Of a stretch of 64,000 bases of DNA, positions 40,841-53,456 are shown piece after piece. Under the pieces are notes generated by a model, which was not told the origin of the DNA, searched no databases, and saw only the letters and a program-made list of their open reading frames with translations. Origin of the DNA: Macrotrachela quadricornifera (Eukaryota > Rotifera > Eurotatoria > Philodinida > Philodinidae); the NCBI GenBank assembly GCA_022393335.1, contig JAJEKB010001139.1, positions 205,009-269,008 of the forward strand, read 5' to 3'. The position numbers and the translations under genes are program-made. Within the stretch, counting starts at the first letter, position 1. Every line of letters starts with the position of its first letter.

Positions 40841-41761
40841 TTAAACTGGTCCAAGTGTGTAAATATCATTATACCATCCATTATCATGCCATCCACCAAA
40901 TAACCACATATATCCATTATATAAAACAGCACTATGTCCTTCACGTGGTGCTGGTATATTTTTATTTACTTTCAGCTGTTGCCATCTATTTGTTTGAAGA
41001 TTAAGTACAAATAATTCATTACTTCGTTGTATACCAACATAACCTCCAAACATATAAAGATTTTCACCAGCTAAAACACATGTATGACGACCACGTTTAG
41101 CTGGTATAACACGTGAATCATTACTATATTTTAATTCTATCCATTCTAATGTGCGAAAATCAAATGAATGACAATCATTAAATTTTCCACAACCTAATCC
41201 ACATACAATATAAAGATGATCATTATATATATGTGCACCACCATATGAACTTCGACGTGGTGGCGGATTTCGTTGATTAACAACAGACCATTGATTTGTT
41301 TTAAATGAAAAACGATACATATCATTAAATTTATTATCACCAATACCACCAAATAAGTACATATTATTTTGATAAATAGCAACTGAATGTGCACTACGTG
41401 TAGATGGTGGATTTGTACAATGAACTATTTCCCATTCATTTCGATCAAATATATATCGATACATGTCATTTAATTTACCTGATGAATCCCAACCACCAAA
41501 AATATACATCATATTTTCATAAACACAAGCACTATGTTTACATCGTTTTGATGGAACTTTTGATTCATCTTTAGCTTGTATTTCAGTCCATGTATGTGTA
41601 TCAAAATCAAATTTAAATAAATCATTATATCGATATTTACCTAAACCACCAAATATATACATAGAACCATTATAAATAACAGCACTATGACCACTACGTG
41701 GTTGTGGTGGTGTATTAACTGTTTCAATATGTGACCATTGCAGTTCTTCATTCGCCGACAT
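40841..41761 (-). CDS. Intronless six-bladed kelch-repeat protein
   Basis: A single uninterrupted ORF of 306 residues that starts MSANEELQWSHIE. Six kelch repeats follow, each with an RSGHSAV/KHSACV-type strand, a hydrophobic strand, a di-glycine (IFGG, MFGG, LFGG) and a spaced Tyr/Trp: YIFGGLGKYRYNDLF, YIFGGWDSSGKLND, YLFGGIGDNKFNDMY, YIVCGLGCGKFNDC (one blade lost a Gly), YMFGGYVGIQRSN and WLFGGWHDNGWYND. The whole protein is one beta-propeller with no BTB or other domain. It resembles the kelch portions of LZTR1 and Rab9-effector-type proteins; the binding partner is unknown. Lack of introns is unusual here, where neighbours have many, and hints at a retrocopy or an old single-exon gene. 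Confidence 0.85.
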   Translation of the reverse strand: MSANEELQWSHIETVNTPPQPRSGHSAVIYNGSMYIFGGLGKYRYNDLFKFDFDTHTWTEIQAKDESKVPSKRCKHSACVYENMMYIFGGWDSSGKLNDMYRYIFDRNEWEIVHCTNPPSTRSAHSVAIYQNNMYLFGGIGDNKFNDMYRFSFKTNQWSVVNQRNPPPRRSSYGGAHIYNDHLYIVCGLGCGKFNDCHSFDFRTLEWIELKYSNDSRVIPAKRGRHTCVLAGENLYMFGGYVGIQRSNELFVLNLQTNRWQQLKVNKNIPAPREGHSAVLYNGYMWLFGGWHDNGWYNDIYTLGPV

Positions 41762-41939
41762 TTATTATCAAAATACGAATTTATATTTTTATTGACATTT
41801 TATACTCATGACAACGTATAATCTATGATACTGTTCTTTCTTTATTTTTTTTTATCTCTTACGTATACAACTAAAGAAAAAAATATTTATATTTTTTTTC
41901 CGCGATATTAAGTGAGTTTATCATTGCTGTCTGTTAATA

Positions 41940-43767
41940 TCAATAACCACTTTCATAATCCAATGATTTGCTGCGCGTATAAGAAAATGAACTATGATTT
42001 TCATTCATAATTAATGACTAAAAAGAAAAAAGAAGGATTTATATATATATTTATGTTAAAATATTATCAAAAATGAATTTACTATTTTTTCTTCTTTTCC
42101 TGGTGGATTTCGTAGAAAATACATTAATGGTGCATAGCAAAAACAAATGAATGAAATCATATAAAGCATACCACGAAAACCAAATGCATTTACTATAAAA
42201 CCACTGGCAGCAGGACCTATAAATATACCATTGTGTTAAAATAGATTTTCTTATGAAGAAATTGAGAAAAAGAATTACCTATTGCAAAACCAAGACAAAA
42301 TGCTGCATCAGCAATAGCATAAACACTTCCATAAACAGATGAATGACGAATATCAACTAAATAACCCATTGTTGGCATTACTGATGAATCAACCATACCA
42401 ATAGCAAAACCAAGAACACCATTAGGAATAATTAAACCATAAATACTTGTAGCCATTGGTACAAAAAGTAAGGCAAATGATACAAGAAACATACCGATCA
42501 TACAACATAACCATCTGAAAATAACAGAATTCAATATAGATTTAACAAAAAAAAAACAGATTTTATTAATTGTACAAACCTTCCCATTTTATGAGCCATT
42601 GGTCCAAATAAATTTGTACCAATTGCATATGAAATGGAAGCAGGTAAAAATGCAATTCCTAAATATTTCTTTTTATAAACAAATTCTAGATAAATAAATT
42701 ATTTTACCTTGTTGAAATTCACTTGCTTTCATTGTTGACATCATCCAAATTGGCAATGAAGGTTCCATCATTGCAATACCAATATTACCAAAGGAAATTG
42801 CACCTATTTTATTATAAGTAAATATAATAAATCGTTTTATTTGTTTTTCTTTACCAGCAGCAAGAATAATATATGGATCTTTAATAAGTGTTTTAAGTGA
42901 AGCGCCTTCTACTGGTTCACCGGATACAGTAGGTTGTAATACCGTTAATTGTAATACTATTCATTAAAAATAGATATTTGTTTATTTAAATCGATAAAAA
43001 ATAATTTAAATTCTTACATCCATCAAAGAAACCTAATGCTGCTAAGACTAAAAATGGTGATGCTTTGCCTACATATTCATACATAAATCCTCCAAATGGT
43101 GGACCAACTACAACAAGCAAATTTTACATAATTAAATCCATGAAAATCTTACTTAACACGCCAAGTGCCAATCCGCCTAATGCAATTCCCATTGCTTTAC
43201 CTCGTTCTTCATCATCTGGATAACGCTCAGCCAACATTCCAAGACCTAAATAAATTAACATTAGTATTATTATCCTTTCTCTTTTCTACATATGTACCCG
43301 ATACACTGGAACAAGCTGATCCAACACCTTGTATTGCTCGTGCAATAAATAATAGTCCAAAACTTTTACTAAAAGCAAACGCTTAAAAGACCAAATTATA
43401 TTCTTATTGTTTAAATTTTTATAATTCTCTTACTAATAGTTGATAAAAACATGATAACAAATCCTGAAAACATTGGAATACTATAACCAATTCTATTATT
43501 AAGAAAAAAATTAATATATTTATTTAATCTTTTAAGATATTCTTCTATTTCTTTTTTACCGATTTGTTAATGGTCCAATAAATGGATTTGTTATTAATTG
43601 AACAAATGCTTTTGATGCAAACATTATTCCAACCCATCGATTTTCCTTTTAAAAAAAAATGTGTAAAATAAATCAAACAAAGAAGAAAACTAAGAAATAT
43701 TTTTTTTGATGTTTCTCTATTTTTTTTTCATTTCCGTGTCTATTGAATACTAACATTTACTATTATC

Positions 43768-43804
<37 letters not shown>

Positions 43805-44255
43805 TGAGAGATAATTTCTTACTTTTTCTAAAATTATTGTTCGTTGTTTAATTTCGATAGTTGTTTTATTCATTGCCCAATCAACAGTCCAATTACAATA
43901 TGTACGAAGTATACGTCGAAATTGAACTGGATGCCGAACAAAATAATTTCGATGTCGAACAAGTTCATCATTTGAACAATTTTTAGCTAAAAATTTGTAT
44001 GTATCATCTATTGTTACTGGATTTTGAAGATGATAAAGATAATCAGGAATAATAGGTACTTGTTTTTTTTTAAAAAGAAAAATATAAAAAAATTAGAAGA
44101 TATTGTTTTTTTTTAATTTAATAAAACTTACCAACTGTAGTTAAAAGCATATTATCGAGAAATATAGCGACAAATACAATAAATAAAATGAGTACACGTG
44201 ATGAACGCCATCGATACCAAAATTCTCTTAGTGGTTCAATAATTGAATTAGACAT
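41940..44255 (-). CDS. Vesicular monoamine transporter (SLC18 family, VMAT-type)
   Basis: About nine exons encode a 12-helix proton/amine antiporter of synaptic vesicles. The start is [14 protein letters not shown] (ATG 44253-44255). Helix 1 has the family motif [17 protein letters not shown] with its essential Asp. A luminal loop holds Cys and N-glycosylation sites. Later come [30 protein letters not shown], and [20 protein letters not shown]. The AFC form favours VMAT over the acetylcholine transporter. The tail reads [10 protein letters not shown], then a last exon [12 protein letters not shown]... ending SLDYESGY, which keeps the acidic dileucine-type sorting signal (ExxxLI). The intron at 43771-43802 contains a TA microsatellite. 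Confidence 0.93.
43771..43802. repeat. TA microsatellite
   Basis: Sixteen TA units within a VMAT intron. Confidence 0.95.
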
Positions 44256-45923
44256 TTTATTCAAATGATGAGATTTTCGTTTTTCTTTCTTAAACTAAAA
44301 AAAGATTTTAATTATATGATCCATCTATATGATCGGATTAGGAAATAAATGATCGATCTGCCATAAAAATAATCAGCGCACTATGAGACAAAAGATTTTC
44401 AAGTGAATTTAACCTACGTATAGACATAAAGAATAGAAATAAAAGAAGAGACAGAGAGAGAGAGAGAGGAAAAGACAGAATGATCGAATGAAAAAGGAGA
44501 ACGATGATGATGATGATGATGATGATGATAAGTGTTTGTTTGTTTGCAGAGTTCTTGCTTTTGCTTTTGCTTATGCTCTCATTCCCTGTGATCGATAGAT
44601 GGGCTTCCGGTGAGACCACAAATCTTGTCAAACTTTGGACCGAAGGCATTGCTTTTTCTCCTTTTTGACTGTCAAAATGTCGTTTAACGTGTTTATCGAT
44701 ATAATTGCTCTATCGCGTCGCTTGCCTTTGTTCTCTGTTCCATATATATAGTCATCATCAGCACACGTTGCATTGCGATTGCAATTATTCTCTCTCCTGT
44801 TCAAGACCATGATTTACTATTTATGGATTCATTGACAAAGAGAAAGAAATAGCGTGAGAAGACAAAAAATAAGAAAAAGAAATGTCAAATACAGACCTAT
44901 ATAGACACAAGTCAAAAAATTAAAGTATGAAGAAATAGGCGAGTTGACAATGTAGTTCCAAGTAGATTTTATTTGTTCCGTTGCAATATGTGACAGACGA
45001 AGACGATGACGTCTTTAAATGAATCCGTTATATGAATATACATACTGCTTTAATAATGGAAAATACGCAAGGAGAGAGAAGCGAAGAAAAAAAATGATGA
45101 AAAAATGTTTTTTTTGAACAATTGAATGGAGAATATAAACAGACATATATAAAGGAAGTCATTACAAAACATCTGTTTAATATTATTATCAAAAAATAAA
45201 AGACAAATAATAACTGATTTATTTTTTATATCAAATTTTGAAAGAACATATGTTCATAATTAAATAAATATTTTAACATATTCAAAAAAAAAATAAAAAG
45301 AAATACATTACATATTTATCTCTTTTTCTTTGTTAAACTAATACTGTTGTATTTATATTAAAAAGAAAAGTATTTTCTATTAATACTCGTCATTTTTACT
45401 AAAGAATAGATTAAGAGAATATAAAAAAAAAGAAATTATTATTCGATGAGAGAACAAATGATCAAAATCAGCAAATCACGGAATGTCTCTTTTTTTTCTC
45501 TTACTTATCTTTTTTTGTTGATCAAAATTATACGAAAGTTTTGGGTTTCTTTTGAAATTTGATCACATACACATCTATGAATATATACATACAAAAATTC
45601 GGGTGTCTACTCAGATAATCAGCCGAGTTGTTATGATAATTCACTAGTCAACTGAACAATATACGAATAATAATAATAATAACAACAACAAAAAACAGCA
45701 ATGAGAAGAAAAGACAAAATGGAGATGATCATCATCTTCATCATGACGACTTCCTTTGATTAGCATAGATAGAATCACGCGTGCACAAGAAGACTTCAAT
45801 GATGCGTTTGTCATGCATATCAACAAAAAAAATATGGTATTGATAGACAAAAGTCAAAAATATGTTTAATTAACTATTATTCATATATTGAAATAACAAA
45901 AAAAAAATTTACTCATAATATAT
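44256..45923. other. VMAT upstream region
   Basis: About 1.7 kb between the VMAT start and the 3' end of the next minus-strand gene. It should contain the VMAT promoter and 5' UTR. It has GA-rich tracts (about 44450-44470) and a run of nine GAT units (44503-44529). ORFs across the simple repeats are repeat-driven. Confidence 0.55.
44503..44529. repeat. GAT trinucleotide microsatellite
   Basis: Nine tandem GAT units in the VMAT 5' flank. Confidence 0.9.
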
Positions 45924-47217
45924 TTATATATGAAATAAAGCAAAACTAATTGTAATTGTTAATAGATGAACAAGAACATTCATACCAATACAAACAAATG
46001 TTATAATAAGTAAAGAAAATAATGTTGATTCATTAATTTTTGATAACATATTATATTCTAAAATAGACTAAAAAAAAAATCATTTAAAATATTACAGATA
46101 TCTTTTATAGAATCAAGAACAAAAAAGATCTTACCTTATAAGTAATATAAACTAAATGAATGATTTGTATGAGTGATAATATATAAAAAATAGTCGAGAT
46201 AATCCACTGATGAGTTTCATTATTTCTCTAAAATTGATAAAAATAAAATAGAAAAAATGTATTTAATTTCTAATAACTAAAAAAAAAAGATATTGTTTAC
46301 CATAATCATTCCCATGCATAACCATAATAAAGCAAAAGGTATTCCAATTGAAAATAAAACAATATGATATAAACCAAATTCTGCTTGATTACGAATATTT
46401 AATATTAATAACGAAATCTATGTAAATACAAAACTTTATTTCTTTCGAAAATTTTCTTTTATATATTTACTATTAACATAAAATTCAAATATAAAAACCA
46501 AGTAAATGTTGTTGATATTGGATGTATTATTTCTTTATCGATTCTATAATAGAAAAAATAATATTCTTTATCAATTAATAAAATACAAAAACGAATATAT
46601 ACAATGTATTCATTCGATATTTATGAACCAAAATATTCGTCCATGGAAGTAATAAGATTAATAAAAATAATACAAAACCTAATCGAATCTATATAAAAGA
46701 AAATACATTCTAAAAGAAACACCATTGATTATCATCTTACAGTTAAAAAGTGATAATCTTGATTTAAATGATTACGATTTAAAAAAAACCGAATATAGAA
46801 ATGGGTAGCAGTATAACCAGATAGAAGTATAATAGTCAATGTTGTTAAAATAGCATTAGTAATATCTAAATAAAGAATAGATAATTATTTCATATTGTAT
46901 TCTATATAACTTACGACAAAAAATAGCTGTTAAAAGAATAGAAATAAGTAGCCAAACTAATGAAATAAAAAATAAGCAAGAAAATTATATTTTTATATGA
47001 AAATTTAATTTAATTATAACAAACTTGAATAAGTTATAAGTAAAAGATAAAATGCAAATTCATAATTTTCTTTTTTTATATTTCGAATTTGTATAAATGT
47101 AAGAAGAATTATAATAAAAACAGTTATAATTCCTATTACTGAATAAAAATATCGTTGAAAATTTAATTTTTTAATAATTAATTTAGATTTTTCTACTATA
47201 AAAGACTTGTAATTCAT
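45924..47217 (-). CDS. Unrecognised multi-pass (about 8 TM) membrane protein, copy A
   Basis: I joined eight exons, all with GT-AG introns of about 50-70 nt, into about 280 residues. It starts MNYKSFIVEKSKLIIKK and ends ...LTITISFALFHI. Hydrophobic segments in order include YFYSVIGIITVFIIILL, FAFYLLLITYSIWLLISIL, AILTTLTIILLSGY, FVLFLLILLLPW, TTFTWFLYLNFML, IVLFSIGIPFALLW, WIISTIFYILSLIQII and LLIITFVCIGMNVLV. No signal peptide, DRY-like GPCR motif or transporter motif is seen. It is a clear paralogue of the gene at 57258-58494: both have LNFMLII, LILNIR, FGL and SIGIP cores, and six introns fall at the same place and phase. Function unknown; a receptor-like or channel-accessory role would be a guess. 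Confidence 0.72.
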
Positions 47218-48075
47218 GTTAATATTGAAACAGAAAAAGAAACAAAGATATAATCTTTTTTTTTTTGATTTCTCTCCATCCAGTTATTAGACAAATATTA
47301 TATACATTTATCTTTCTTTTACTTTCGTTCATATAAAATACGTGCTATTAGAGAATAGAATGTATAATGATTAAAAGAAAAATATTTCTTTAGTCAATGT
47401 CAAATGTTTACTAATTTAAATAACTTTTATTCATATAGACAATAGTACGTGCTTATTACAATTTCAATTACTGTTTTACATCATATAAAAGAAGTCTTCA
47501 TAAAGGACAAGATGGATTCTTAAAGAATACTTTAAACAACAAGAGTATTACACTTAATTTAAATAATACATAGAAAAGAACGAGATTTTCATATTTCGTC
47601 AATTGAACATTCGTTATCGATTAAAATCGAGGAGTATACTGATGAAACTATTGTCAGTTATGATAGAAGAATATTATTGTAGAATTCATTTAAGGAGTGA
47701 AGGTGTTAGCGTAGATCTGAGTGCTTCCAAAGATTATTATGATCGGTAGAAATCGCTCTAATTCATGCATAAATTACATTGAAGTTTTAATGATGAAATT
47801 ACGATAATCAATACAACATAGAAATTTTATTTTGATAATCAAAATCAGAACATAAGAAAATAATTCATATTTCTGATTTTTTTTTATAAATATTGGAAAA
47901 AGAAAAGGTACAAATTTTTATCTTTGTCTTTATTTATTAATACATCTTCAATCATTTTGAATGATTAACATGATTTATTAATCTTTAAAAATAAAAGAAA
48001 ATTATAAGCATAATAAATATGAAAAGCTTTCAGCACCATTTACACTACATTAAAAAAGAGAAAGAAAAAAAAAAT
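47218..48075. other. Intergenic region
   Basis: About 860 nt of AT-rich DNA, with the promoter of copy A and the 3' flank of the TRPC gene. No exon supported. Confidence 0.5.
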
Positions 48076-51000
48076 TTAAATTTTTAAAAAAACTATTTCG
48101 TCTTTTGATTTGTCTTCATTTTCAGTATCTGTTGATGTTTGAATTGACATATGACGTGCCTCAACTTCTTCTTCTTCTTCTTCTTCATCTTCATTTTTAT
48201 TTATATTTTCATCTTCTTCTTTTTCTTCTGCAATGTTAGATAATGTAATATGGGCTACACTTAAATGTTTCATAACTTGTATTGGATTAATATTTGATTC
48301 ATCTTGTTGATTTATTGATAAAACAGGTTCAGAATTTGATGTTGGTAAAATTTTTATTGAATTTGTATGATTTCCTATATTCGGCATTGATGTTGTACTA
48401 ATAACTGATGGTGTATTTGATATAGTTGTTAATGTTTCATTTGATTCTAATCCACTATCAACTAAACGCATTTTATCTAATGTTGAATAAAAATTTTTTT
48501 TAAATAAATGAAAATTTTCTTTTATTAATGGATTTGTTTCATATGTTAATGATGATAATAATTCACCAACAACAAGTACACCTTCATTTAATAAAAGACT
48601 ATTTTTAGCTAAATCATCACGTGTTTCATCTAATCGATTCATCATTTCAAAACGTAACATTTGTATATCTTGTTTAAGTTCTTCAAAATCACCTTCACGA
48701 ATTTCATCTTGTTCTTCACGTTGTTTATGTAAAAGAAAACGTTTTATAACACGTTCCATTACTTTACGATATGTTAATGTTTGATTAAAATCAAATGATT
48801 TTCGACGTGCTAAATAATTATTATGCATATTTGATGTTTGACCATTTGATATTGTTGATATAGGTCCACTTCTATTTGAATTTATTATTTGATTATTTGG
48901 TGGTGGCCGTCGAATCATAACTGGTAAAGAACTATTACTATCGATAGAACTATTATGTTCAAGAGAATTTGATGAAGATTTTTTTTTACATTGAAATATT
49001 CGTTTATATAGATAAGAAACACTTTTCGGAGTTGGAATTATATTAAATGGTACTGGTAGTGTACCACCTGAAAAAGAAAAATAAATATAAATCTTTTAAA
49101 ATATATTATAAAAAAATTTCTAAGTTTGAAATGTTTGCTTTACAATGCTAGAATTGTAATGCATTCTAGTACACTTCATATTTGGAGTTCACTTATTGTG
49201 CATCATATATATTTGATGATGCAATTAATTTTTCCTTTGTTCATATTAAATAAATTGAAAAAGATAGTTGATTACTTACTCATTCGTTTTATTTCATCTC
49301 TGTTAAAATTGAATATATGGGAGAAAAAATTTCCTTTTGACAATTCTTTTTTCTTAAATTTACAATCGATAACTAACAGAAAAGTCCGATCTATTTGACT
49401 CTTGATGCACATAAAAACAAAAAATGCAAAAGTCAACAATATATATATATCCAAAACAATTTAAATACTAGCATATTTATTCATTTTTAAACAGAATACT
49501 TTACCTTCTTTTATATATTCCATATAAAGTTTACTTCGTGCAAATTTCCATTCAACATCAGCATGTTCTTCAATAGTTTCATATGATTTTGACATCATAG
49601 CAATAAGCATATTTAATAAAACAATAACACTTGCAATATTAAATGTTCCATAAATTAAATAACCAATTAATTCAGTAAAACGATTCTGATAGTTTCCTAA
49701 TTTAACTCCATCTTTTTCTGATAAACCAAATAATGACCAAAATACTGTTTTAAATGTTCCACCCATTCTAAAATGAGAGGAAAAAAAGAAGTATTTAATT
49801 CAACAACGAGAAAAATAATAAAAACTTTTAAACATACGTTCCAAAATATGTTTCAGCTGGTAATGGTGGATCATCTTCGCCAAGGTCATGAACTACAACT
49901 TCAACTTTTCCACGTACTGATTCACTATAATACCAAAATAAATTATTTAAACCAAACATAAATCCACAAAATATTATAAGAAATATAATTATAAATTTTC
50001 CAATATCCTTAAATATAATTATGAAAATATATTCTTTTTTTTATTTTTAAATTATACATACAGACATCATTCGACCAAGTGAAATTTGTAATGGTCCTAA
50101 ATGTTGAATTGCTGGTAAAAGAAAACAAATACGTGAAAAACTGAATATATTTGCGATAGCAAAAAGTCCTTCAGCAACATTAACTGGATCAAATGATACC
50201 CAATAAAAACGATCTATAGAATTTTTATATGAAATTTAATATAATTAAAATGTAAAAAAAAAAGAAAATTTTAAATTACCAGCATTTAACCAATAGAATG
50301 TTTGATAAACATTATATTGTTCTACTTCAGTTAAATTATAGATTTGTCCAACATTTGTTCGAAATTGTTGGTTTTCTAATGTTTTAGAAGCAAATGTTAC
50401 CTAAAGATATTAAATTTATATTAGAAATTATTGGCTACAAATTACATGATCAGTATTTAATCGTTAAAAAAGCTGAAATCTATGCCAAGAATTTTACATT
50501 CTTTCATTCATTAAATAAAAGAATTCATTCTATACGTAATTTATTACTGAAATTTTCATATCTATCTGATAATTAATAGTTCTGGTACCATAATATTTTT
50601 TGAGATTCGACTTGGAAATGCGTTTTTCTTATTCCCAGTAGCCGAAACTTGAGCTGACAATGTGGTTTAGGGTAAATTTTTACGATCATCGAGTAATAAA
50701 GAAAGATCGAGATTCACAGTCACGATCTTAAATAGTAAATCTTTTAAAATTAATTATTAATCCTTCCAAATTATTTAGATGTTTTTTATTTACATCTTTT
50801 TCAGGCAATAGACATAGCACTAAATGATATGCATAATATAGAGAATATATAAAAATTTCAGTTTAATTTTTATCGATCTCATAGATATCTGATTGAGATT
50901 CGACGAAACTATCTTTATTCAGCCTCAGTTAACTTAATGTTGATATGAATCTACATAAATGAATTTTACTTGCTAAATGTATAAATATTTCCGCCTGTAT

Positions 51001-53456
51001 ATAGTAGAACTAGAAATATGCAAAATCAGATTTTCTAGTTTTGTATTACATGATTCATAAAACGCTTCCAGAATTTTTCTGCGAATCTAGGACTAATATT
51101 TTGAGATTTAATGTTAAGACAATACTTCTGTAGGTTAAATCTAAACTTTCATACTTCAAAAATTTATAGAAATTATTTGAGATTCTTAAAAATAGGATTG
51201 GAAATAGTAAAAGATTTCTATTAAAATTTTAACTAATTTAGACAACCATATAATATTTGATACAATTTAAATCGAGAAACCAAGTTTATAATACTTAAAA
51301 TGATAATTTTTCAATTGAATTCTTACTTTAAAAAAAACATAATATTTAAGTGCAAATGATGATAAATATAAAATATTCATGCATGAATCAACAATATTAT
51401 TCCATGAAAGAAGATAATCTTTAACACCATCTGTATAACCTTGTTTTATTTCATGCCAAAGAAAACCTAAGAGAAAAGAAAAAAAAACAGAATTAACAAA
51501 GAATTTTATCTTTTAATACCAATAACAAAAACAGTAATGGTTATATCAATCCATGTTGGTTTATTAGGTCGAAAATAAAAATCATCATCATGTGGATAAA
51601 TAACACAATTATTTACATAAATTGTGCTACATAAATCTATTGAGTGATTTAATGCCTCTGATAAATCATAATCTACAATTTGTAGTCGTTTTAATGGTTT
51701 TTGAAATTCACCAGCAAATAAAAGACTTGATAAAATAATTAATAATATAAATATTCCGTAAGATATTGTATGACCAAGAAATTTTATACATGGTTGTTTA
51801 AGAAATTTTTGAAACTAAACAACAACAAAATAAAAAATATATGAAAAAATTCAGAAATTTTTTAATTTACTTTAATTGTACGTTTTGACCATGATGTAAA
51901 TATATAAAGTATACAAGCAAATGGTAATACAAATACATATGCAAATATTAATAAAAGTATAATTAATGGATTTAATTTAAATATATTACGTATATCACTA
52001 TGCCAAATTTCGACTAGTTTTTGTTGACAATTTGAATGAGCAACAAACTAAAATTCAAAAAAAACCTATTTATTTGTTCAATTAATATAATTATGAATAA
52101 AATCTGTTTGGTTTTTTAACTAACAGAAGTCGGATATTTAAATATATTTATCTTTCAGCAAATAAAACATGATTATTAATTATGTAAATTTAAAAATTTT
52201 TTTTTCTAAATCAAAATTAACCTACCGGTTTTTCTTCATATTTGATAGCCAAATAAAGTCTAGCTAATAAAACATATTTTTCTTCTGTTTCTTTTCCTGT
52301 CTTTCCTAAAACACAATCAAGTTCTTTATGACCACGAACTTTATCAAGTAATTTTACAGCATATGCACTTAATTGATCAGCTAAATTAAGATATTCATTC
52401 TAAATAAAATAAATTAATTCATCAAGAAGAAATAAATGAATAATTTTCTTTTTTTTTGTTTGTTACTTTAAAATATTTTTCTTTTCCAGATAAATCTCTT
52501 AATTCATGACCAAGTTCAAATGCAGTTAAAATAGGATCAATTGATGCTAGACTAATATAACTTTCACTTGCTAAACCTCGATATGCATTTAAACGTGATT
52601 GTGCATGACGTAACGAATCAAATTTAAATTTATTATGACATTCTTGACATTTACAATGATAATCATGAGGTTTTGTTATACGATCACCACCACGTAAAAG
52701 TAATTGAACTTTAGAAAAAAAAAAAGAAAAAGAAAATTAATAAATATAAAAATTAGACTTACCAATTTCAGTTCGATTATATTGTGATGCTAATATTAAT
52801 GGAGTTATATCAGGTGCAAACTGTGCATCATCTGATGATGGTGTTTGCCAAAATGAATCATCATTACCAGTAAAAACTTTTTTTTCATTTAATACTTTAA
52901 ATTTTGGATGACGTAAACATGCTTCAGCTATTTGAACATGTCCAAGATAGATAGCAAGTAATAATGCTTCACGCATTTTTTGTCCATCACAATGTGCCAA
53001 AAGAAGTGTAACAACCTATAACAAAAAAAAATTTTACTTTTTTTTAAAAAGCAAATTAAAATGAATTAATTTACTTCAAGATGTTCATTTTCAATAGCTA
53101 ATCGCATTGCTGTACGACCTAATTGATCAGTTACATCAATATTAAATTTGAGATTTTCTTCAAGAATTCGATTAACTGTATTATAATCACCATTTTCACA
53201 TGCATGTACAAATTGTTCATTGATATTTATCTCCTAATATATAAAAAAGAAGTCAATTATTTTATACAAATAAAATTATTATTATTACCCCATTTCTACC
53301 ACCATTACCATACATTTGTTTATATAAACTAGCTCGACCACCACCGAAACCAACACCACCTTGACCACCAGCACGTCTACGCATATTACCGTGTGAGCGA
53401 GCACTAAAGCGTTTAGCTTGAAATGTCGCTAAAGCACTACCACCAATTGTAGCCAT
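48076..53456 (-). CDS. TRPC-type cation channel
   Basis: About a dozen exons encode roughly 1,000-1,100 residues. The N terminus (MATIGGSALATF, Arg/Gly-rich) leads into ankyrin repeats: VHACENGDYNTVNRIL, GRTAMRLAIENEHLEVV, ALLLAIYLGHVQIAE and ITPLILASQYNRTEIV. The CRC-type segment DYHCKCQEC matches the TRPC zinc-binding Cys/His region. Six membrane helices follow, with pore-region TVFWSLFGLSEKDG and S6 VIVLLNMLIAMMSKSYE. After S6 comes the TRP box EWKFARSKLYMEYIKEG, then GTLPVPFNIIPTPKS. The C-terminal tail has a coiled-coil region, a Glu-rich stretch and ends ...DEIVFLKI. It resembles the TRPC4/5 and fly trp-gamma branch. It gates Ca2+ entry after receptor/PLC signalling. An intron of about 920 nt (50402-51325) separates two pore-domain exons. 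Confidence 0.93.

Noticed and set aside
44338..44649. 103-codon minus ORF upstream of VMAT
   Set aside because: It spans GA and GAT microsatellites, giving poly-Ile and Ser/Leu runs; more likely 5' flank than coding.
45644..45850. Minus ORF with a hydrophobic N terminus, possible secreted peptide
   Set aside because: Downstream part is derived from simple repeats (poly-Leu from CAA/TAA tracts), with no splice support and no conservation evidence.
50394..50576. 60-codon plus ORF inside the TRPC gene
   Set aside because: It sits in a TRPC intron on the opposite strand, with no domain.
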